A DNA stretch of 64,000 nucleotides from Voacanga thouarsii (Eukaryota > Streptophyta > Magnoliopsida > Gentianales > Apocynaceae). Positions within the stretch are counted from its first letter, which is position 1, and each line of letters starts with the position of its first letter. The position numbers and the translations under genes are program-made. The stretch is taken from contig JANUWF010001193.1 in the NCBI GenBank assembly GCA_026120185.1, positions 248,001 to 312,000 of the forward strand. The letters are read 5' to 3'. Below, one piece after another: positions 59,433 through 64,000 of the stretch. Below the pieces are notes generated by a model. That model made no database searches, was not told where the DNA came from, and saw only the letters and a list, made by a program, of their open reading frames with translations.

Positions 59433-60683
59433 CTATCTCTTCTGTGCTTTCCTACGTCTAGACTGTGTCTTTTGCCATTTCTTCCTTGGGACAAATTTGC
59501 TCTTTGGTTTCAACTTCAATTCAGGAGAGAACTTGTAGTTAGGATCCCTCATTTTCGCTTGAATATCCTTGAAGAATTCCATGTTTAATTTCCTTGGTCC
59601 TCCCTGCCTAAGCTCCTCATACTCTGGCCCTGAAATGATGTTTTCAAATGCTGCTACCAGTACATCCAAATCACTCATCACCTCCCAAACATTAGTGTAC
59701 CTCCCATCCGGCCCTTTCCTTAGTTTCTTCAATGCATTCTGAAGGGCAATTTTCCTGGCTTGTTTTCCAGGTGATAACTCTGTGGGTTCCTGTTCCTCCT
59801 TCAGAGCCTCGGAGAGTGTACGATACGTGGGTTTCTCCTCAAACTCAAACAACTTATCTATATATGCATCGCTTTTCTCATTGGGATGAGGCTCTGTTGG
59901 AATATCATCATCGTCATCTCCTTCACTACCAGTCCACAGAGTCTTCTCCTCATCACTGCCAGACCACACCCCCCAAAATTCATCACTGTCATCAGCATCA
60001 ATCTGATCAGAATCCTCCTTTATACGCCTTTTTGCTTTTTGAATGTCTTTCTTAAGACGGCTTTGCTCATCTTCTTTGTCACTTTCGTCATCTTCACTTC
60101 CTGTCCAGAGGCAATCCTCCTCGTCATTCATCTGCTTTGCCCACTTTTCTCGAAATTCCTTTGCTCCAGGCACTTTACCCCCAAATAAATCATAGTCTGA
60201 GCCTCTTCTCCGAGCATATGCTCTTGATGCTGCCATTGGCAAGAAAAGAAACAAAGGTTTCAACTGAATCAGCTCAAAAGACACAACTAGTATCCCCCGA
60301 ATAGCAATTTTCACAAACAGATGGTGGCCATCTAAAAGGAACCGTCTCAGTGATTCAATTCATAAAATCACGTTTTGGGTTTACCAAGTCATCAAGAAAA
60401 TACGTCAAACATTTGATGGGCACATCTGGGTACGAGCAAAGGTTATCTGTTCTCGTGGAAGAATGCATGTACTACATACAGAGGTTGCAGATTAAACACA
60501 CTAACCTTGAAGTTGGAAGCTCGACAAAGGGCAACAGCAGCATCCAGACAGAGGCTTACTCGAATAGACAATATCAACAGAAACAGAATGCAAGGAAGAA
60601 ACAGAAGTTGAGATTGGAAGATGAGAGAGGGGTTTGAAGAGAGAGGGAAGAACGAAAAGGCGGGAATAGAGCTGCCGGGCCAT
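59433..60683 (-). CDS. acidic plant protein with predicted mitochondrial presequence, function unknown
   Basis: Proposed exons are 60560-60683 and 59433-60229 on the minus strand (921 nt, 306 residues). Exon 1 starts MARQLYSRLFVLPSLFKPLS, rich in Arg, Leu and Ser and without acids for 35 residues, as in mitochondrial targeting peptides. Its donor is TCGA|GTAAGC. The acceptor is CCAATGGCAG|CATCAAG, and the join gives YSTSRAYARRRGSDYDLFGG in frame. The ATG in exon 2 (MAASRAYA, 60236) would lie inside the intron. The body has acidic clusters with a repeated LWTGSE motif (three near-copies), RTLSEALKEEQEPTELSPGK, KLRKGPDGRYTNVWEVMSDLDVLVAAFE and a basic tail ending RRRKAQKR. I do not recognise a function. 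The second exon is near certain; the first is an inference. Confidence 0.75.
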
Positions 60684-61811
60684 TTTGCAGAGTATCGAGA
60701 AAACATTGCTGGACCTGGAAATATATGTGTAGAGCCATTTCGATACGGGGCCGCCGAGGTTCGGTCTCAGATCGTTAGTGGGCTTAAGTTCCCTTACCTG
60801 AACCATATCTTAACCCCTTTCAAGTTTGTTCATCAAGTCCAGATTCGGCCCAACTTTGCCATAAAAATCTGGGCCCTGAGCATCATGTCACATCAGCTTC
60901 TCATTTTTCTACTCCCCCCATTTAAGAAAAAAATACTTATATAAAATCAATCTTCATAAAATATTATTTAACAATTTATATTATACCTTTTGCAAACCTT
61001 TTACACTGCATTTCCAACCCCCCCCCCCCCCCCTCTTTCAGCCTTGTACTCTCTCTGATAATTTTGATAACAAATACTAAAACTTTTTTATATTAAATAT
61101 ATGCTTTATCACGAAATTTAGTAAAGTCGATAAAATATACTAGAGAATCAAAGAAAAACAATCTTTATGTTTGATCCAAAATTACATTCGAACACCAAAA
61201 CCACATGAAATGTTAAACTAATAACATTAAACTCTCGTACCACTCAACGTTTCTACCCCATTTTCTGTTTACAATCAATTTCAATATCAATCAATCCAGG
61301 CTCTTGCAAAGACAACGGGGGTTCAAATTCAGAAATTTGATTCACCCTTCCACAGAGTTCTATCAAGATATTGGTCATAAAACCAAAAAAAATTTGCTAA
61401 TTGGAATCCATTTCAGACGTCCTCAAAAAGTGTGCTAGACGGTCTTGGCATTCTTCAGAACTCGGAATAGAAATGCTTCCACAACAACAGCACTTGTTGC
61501 CTACTTCAACCTCTCTGCTTTCTGTTGTAACCCCCAGTAAGTAAGAGGGAACAAGGTTATCCTCTATGACAGTATATACTCTGAAAAAAACCAGGAAGGG
61601 AAAATAAAATATAGACATCGTAGAACTAACCCGTGAGAACTTTCTATAACTTGCGGAAGATATTCGAAGGAAGAGAATTCTGCAAGCTATACACGTAATT
61701 ATCCCGTGCCATGACTAATTAGTATGCTGTTAGCATCAAGGAGGCTGAAACATGTTGACACTTTGTATGCTGATTGTGGGTGCTAGATTGATGCAAGAAT
61801 GAAGTCCACGT
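60684..61811. other. intergenic with a possible non-coding or alternative 3' exon
   Basis: A C-run at 61018-61033 is prominent. On the minus strand, a good acceptor (TTTTTTTCAG at about 61583) leads into an open frame (VYTVIEDNLVPSYLLGVTTE ... RTSEMDSN, stop at 61397). It needs phase 2, which no donor in the neighbouring gene supplies cleanly. It may be an alternative last exon of the gene at 61812 or chance. Confidence 0.35.
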
Positions 61812-63855
61812 CTATGAAACCGGGCCATCATTACCAATTGGCTCATCCAACATCACAACTACTGGAGCATACTGCAAAGTTGAAGCTCTGAATCAGTAAA
61901 GAAGAAAAGAAAGCTGGAGAAATCTTCTTCCATTTGTTTGATAAATAAAATCAATGTTCTAAGTATGAGGTAAACCTCGTCATCCTCTTCACAGTAAGCT
62001 CCATCAACTGCACTATTCTGCTGGAAATCCCATCCTAGAGAATCCTCAAGCAGCGCTTTTAGTTTTCTCGCCTTAGAATGACCACCCAAAAAAAAAAGTT
62101 AGGCTCACGTTCATAATAAGAAATAACTTTAGAATTCCCACAATAATGCTTACATGCAGAATTTCACCAGCATTCTGCCAGTAACTAAAATCATTGTTAA
62201 CAAAAGATATATCAAAGAGAACTAATTCAGATAAGCTCTACTTCTCATATCCACCTTCGCAAATAAAAGCTCCACACAGGGAGAAGTAATATATTACTGT
62301 CCTTCTGGACCCACAGAAGCATATGCTTGCATATGTAAACAGAAAACATATAGCATACAAAAGATTTATATTAGCATGCAACAAAAATTGATAGCCAGTT
62401 CTCGAACACCCAAAGGAACTACAAACTAATAATTCTTCGAAATAGCATGCCACAAAGCTGGATAGCAAGTTTTCAAATACATACCAAAGACAAAAGGTCT
62501 CCATCGACCATCGGAGCTTCTAGCACCAATGAAAAGAAATCCTGCAACAGAAGCCAGAGAATTAAACACAAAAGGATTCCTTTAATGAAGTCCAGATTGG
62601 CCCTTTTAGAGCAGCCTAGAGACTCAACTGTAGAACATGCAAAATGGTTCAATTAATTAACAGTGTAGATAGTTCCTCCAGTTGAATTGACTTGTAATGT
62701 GGTGGGAGAGGAAACTCAAGAGAGGATCATTAGGCCCTTTTTTTTTTTTGGTGCAGGGAAGGCTGACAAAAACAGAAAACTGAATTCTTAGGAATACACG
62801 TCTACAAGTAGAGAAACTCGTAAGTGTTAGAAGATCTATCAGATTCGCATATCAAAATGGTGGTTTAAAAATCTTTATTTATAACTAAAAAAAAAAAAAA
62901 ATAGTTTGATGGCACCAAATTTCTGACCAAGTAGCTAAAAACTTAAAAAGTATAGATGGATTAGACTTTAGACTTGAGGAAAGAATATCAATTTGAGGAA
63001 CCTAAATTTCATTTTCCTGAAGCATTTACACAATTCATTAATCATAACAAATGAAATCATCTAATTCAAGATATATATTGCTGATTCACATTCTTAACTG
63101 CAGCCATGGGTGACCAAGTAGCTGACGTGGCAATGAATGGGGATAAGAGAAACTTCCCATTTGCCTTCACCCTCTTTTTGTTGATCAAACTACTTGAAGA
63201 TAAGTGCACAAAAGCTCAAATGTGTAGAACTGGGAGAAGGGTGGCTCTGGAAGAAAGCAATATGCAGAACTGCCAAATTCAGTGATTCCACTAATTAAAA
63301 CATGCAAATGGATAATATACCTTGCAAAGGTGATGCAGAAAGCAATCAGCAGATAGCCAAGATTCATCCAACAGTGTTGACGCTCCTTTTCCTGCAAGGG
63401 CAGTATCATTTTGGCCCCTCTGAAATCCATACTTCAACTGATAATAAATGACTCTAATAAACTGCAAAATGTCCAAATAGAAGACAAGGCGCAAATCACC
63501 AAAAGTGTTATATGAGTTTGTAATCAAAGCAATATGTCTAAAAAACACAGAAAGGTTGATATACTTATGCATATTCGCCTGGATGAATACATAGTTAAAT
63601 TTTATTTAAAAAAAAAAAAATCAATCAGAAACATGCTTTTAAAAAGGTTCCAATTAAGGGGAAACAAGAAAGACTAAAAACATTTCCTGAGCACGTATTG
63701 AACACAATTTGCTAAGATTTGGCAATGTGAAATAAGATGCTCCCAGATGTCTAGTAATCCATCCCAAACCACCAAATATGTGAAAACCAGAATTATCTAA
63801 AGAGAGGTGAATTCAAATGTACCTTTGTGAAAAGCCCACTCCTTGTATGCAGAGG
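61812..63855 (-). CDS. 3' part of an unidentified multi-exon gene (continues beyond right edge)
   Basis: Five exons were read on the minus strand: 63823-63855 (PLHTRSGLFTK), 63321-63461 (FIRVIYYQLKYGFQRGQNDT ...), 62485-62541 (DFFSLVLEAPMVDGDLLSL), 61976-62071 (ARKLKALLEDSLGWDFQQNS ... CEEDDE) and 61812-61871 (YAPVVVMLDEPIGNDGPVS, stop). Every boundary is GT-AG in phase 0, and each exon is an exact multiple of three. That is unlikely by chance and supports a real gene. No domain was recognised. Tryptophan-, leucine- and acid-rich composition suggests a helical, soluble protein. The 5' part lies right of the window. Extra exons may have been missed in the 780-bp intron at 62542-63320. Confidence 0.65.
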
Positions 63856-64000
63856 CTGCAAAAGACACAATTATTTTGATGAGAACTTGTAGCAAGATTG
63901 AAGCTCAATGACAACCTACCTAGACACAAAATTACCAAAAAAGAAGCAACAACTTCACAAAACATTATCAAAATTCTCTAACGAGCTAAAATCCTAGTTT

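Noticed and set aside
60443..60806. Two overlapping minus-strand frames near the 60560 exon
   Set aside because: Only the frame starting MARQLYSRLF and splicing at 60560 joins in frame to the downstream gene. The others are readthrough or alternative-frame artefacts.
1..64000. CRISPR arrays, bacterial operons, rRNA or tRNA genes
   Set aside because: None seen. The intron structure and gene families are nuclear plant. A tRNA scan could not be run, so small RNA genes cannot be fully excluded.

Overview
The window is nuclear DNA of a flowering plant, almost certainly a eudicot. Genes have many short GT-AG introns, intergenic DNA is very AT-rich, and it is littered with plant transposons (Ty1/copia, Stowaway-type, hAT-type and Mutator-type MITEs). 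The gene families are plant ones: PILS, CLPP3, HIPP and SINA-like. The species cannot be told from the sequence.

Layout. 1-1430: 3' end of a decayed Ty1/copia element. 2961-4316 (-): PILS auxin-transport facilitator. 5596-6030 (-): small plant membrane protein. 6.8-14.3 kb: transposon-rich block with two Stowaway-like MITEs, a near-pristine Mutator-like MITE, and a hAT-type element nested in an older element. 15875-16765 (-): two-exon plastid-type Cys/His protein, head to head with 17147-20611 (+), an EAF (ELL-associated) transcription-elongation factor. 21540-24761 (-): chloroplast protease subunit CLPP3, tail to tail with EAF. 24.9-30.9 kb: another transposon-rich block. 30928-34334 (+): SINA-like RING E3 ligase. 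37083-40764 (+): a predicted HMG-box / plant-mobile-domain-like / SINA-domain chimera. 41442-46992 (+): organellar methionyl-tRNA formyltransferase in 11 exons. 50101-51422 (+): HIPP20/22-type isoprenylated metallochaperone. 57597-58727 (+): second HMA-domain protein. 59433-60683 (-): acidic protein with a predicted mitochondrial presequence. 61812-63855 and beyond (-): 3' part of an unidentified multi-exon gene that runs off the right edge.

The genes do not form an operon-like unit. Several serve organelles: CLPP3 in plastid proteolysis, formyltransferase in organellar translation initiation, and two predicted organelle-targeted proteins of unknown role. Others act in transcription (EAF), ubiquitination (SINA-like), auxin (PILS) and metal handling (HIPP). 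From memory, the gene set matches loci in two Arabidopsis chromosome 1 regions (about At1g665-667 and At1g710), as if this genome keeps an arrangement that Arabidopsis split after genome duplication.

The most interesting item is the 37-41 kb gene. Its eight exons all join in frame and would fuse an HMG box, a transposon-derived domain and a SINA substrate-binding domain whose RING half has decayed. All exon boundaries were read by eye from splice consensus and reading phase. None was checked against transcripts or databases.
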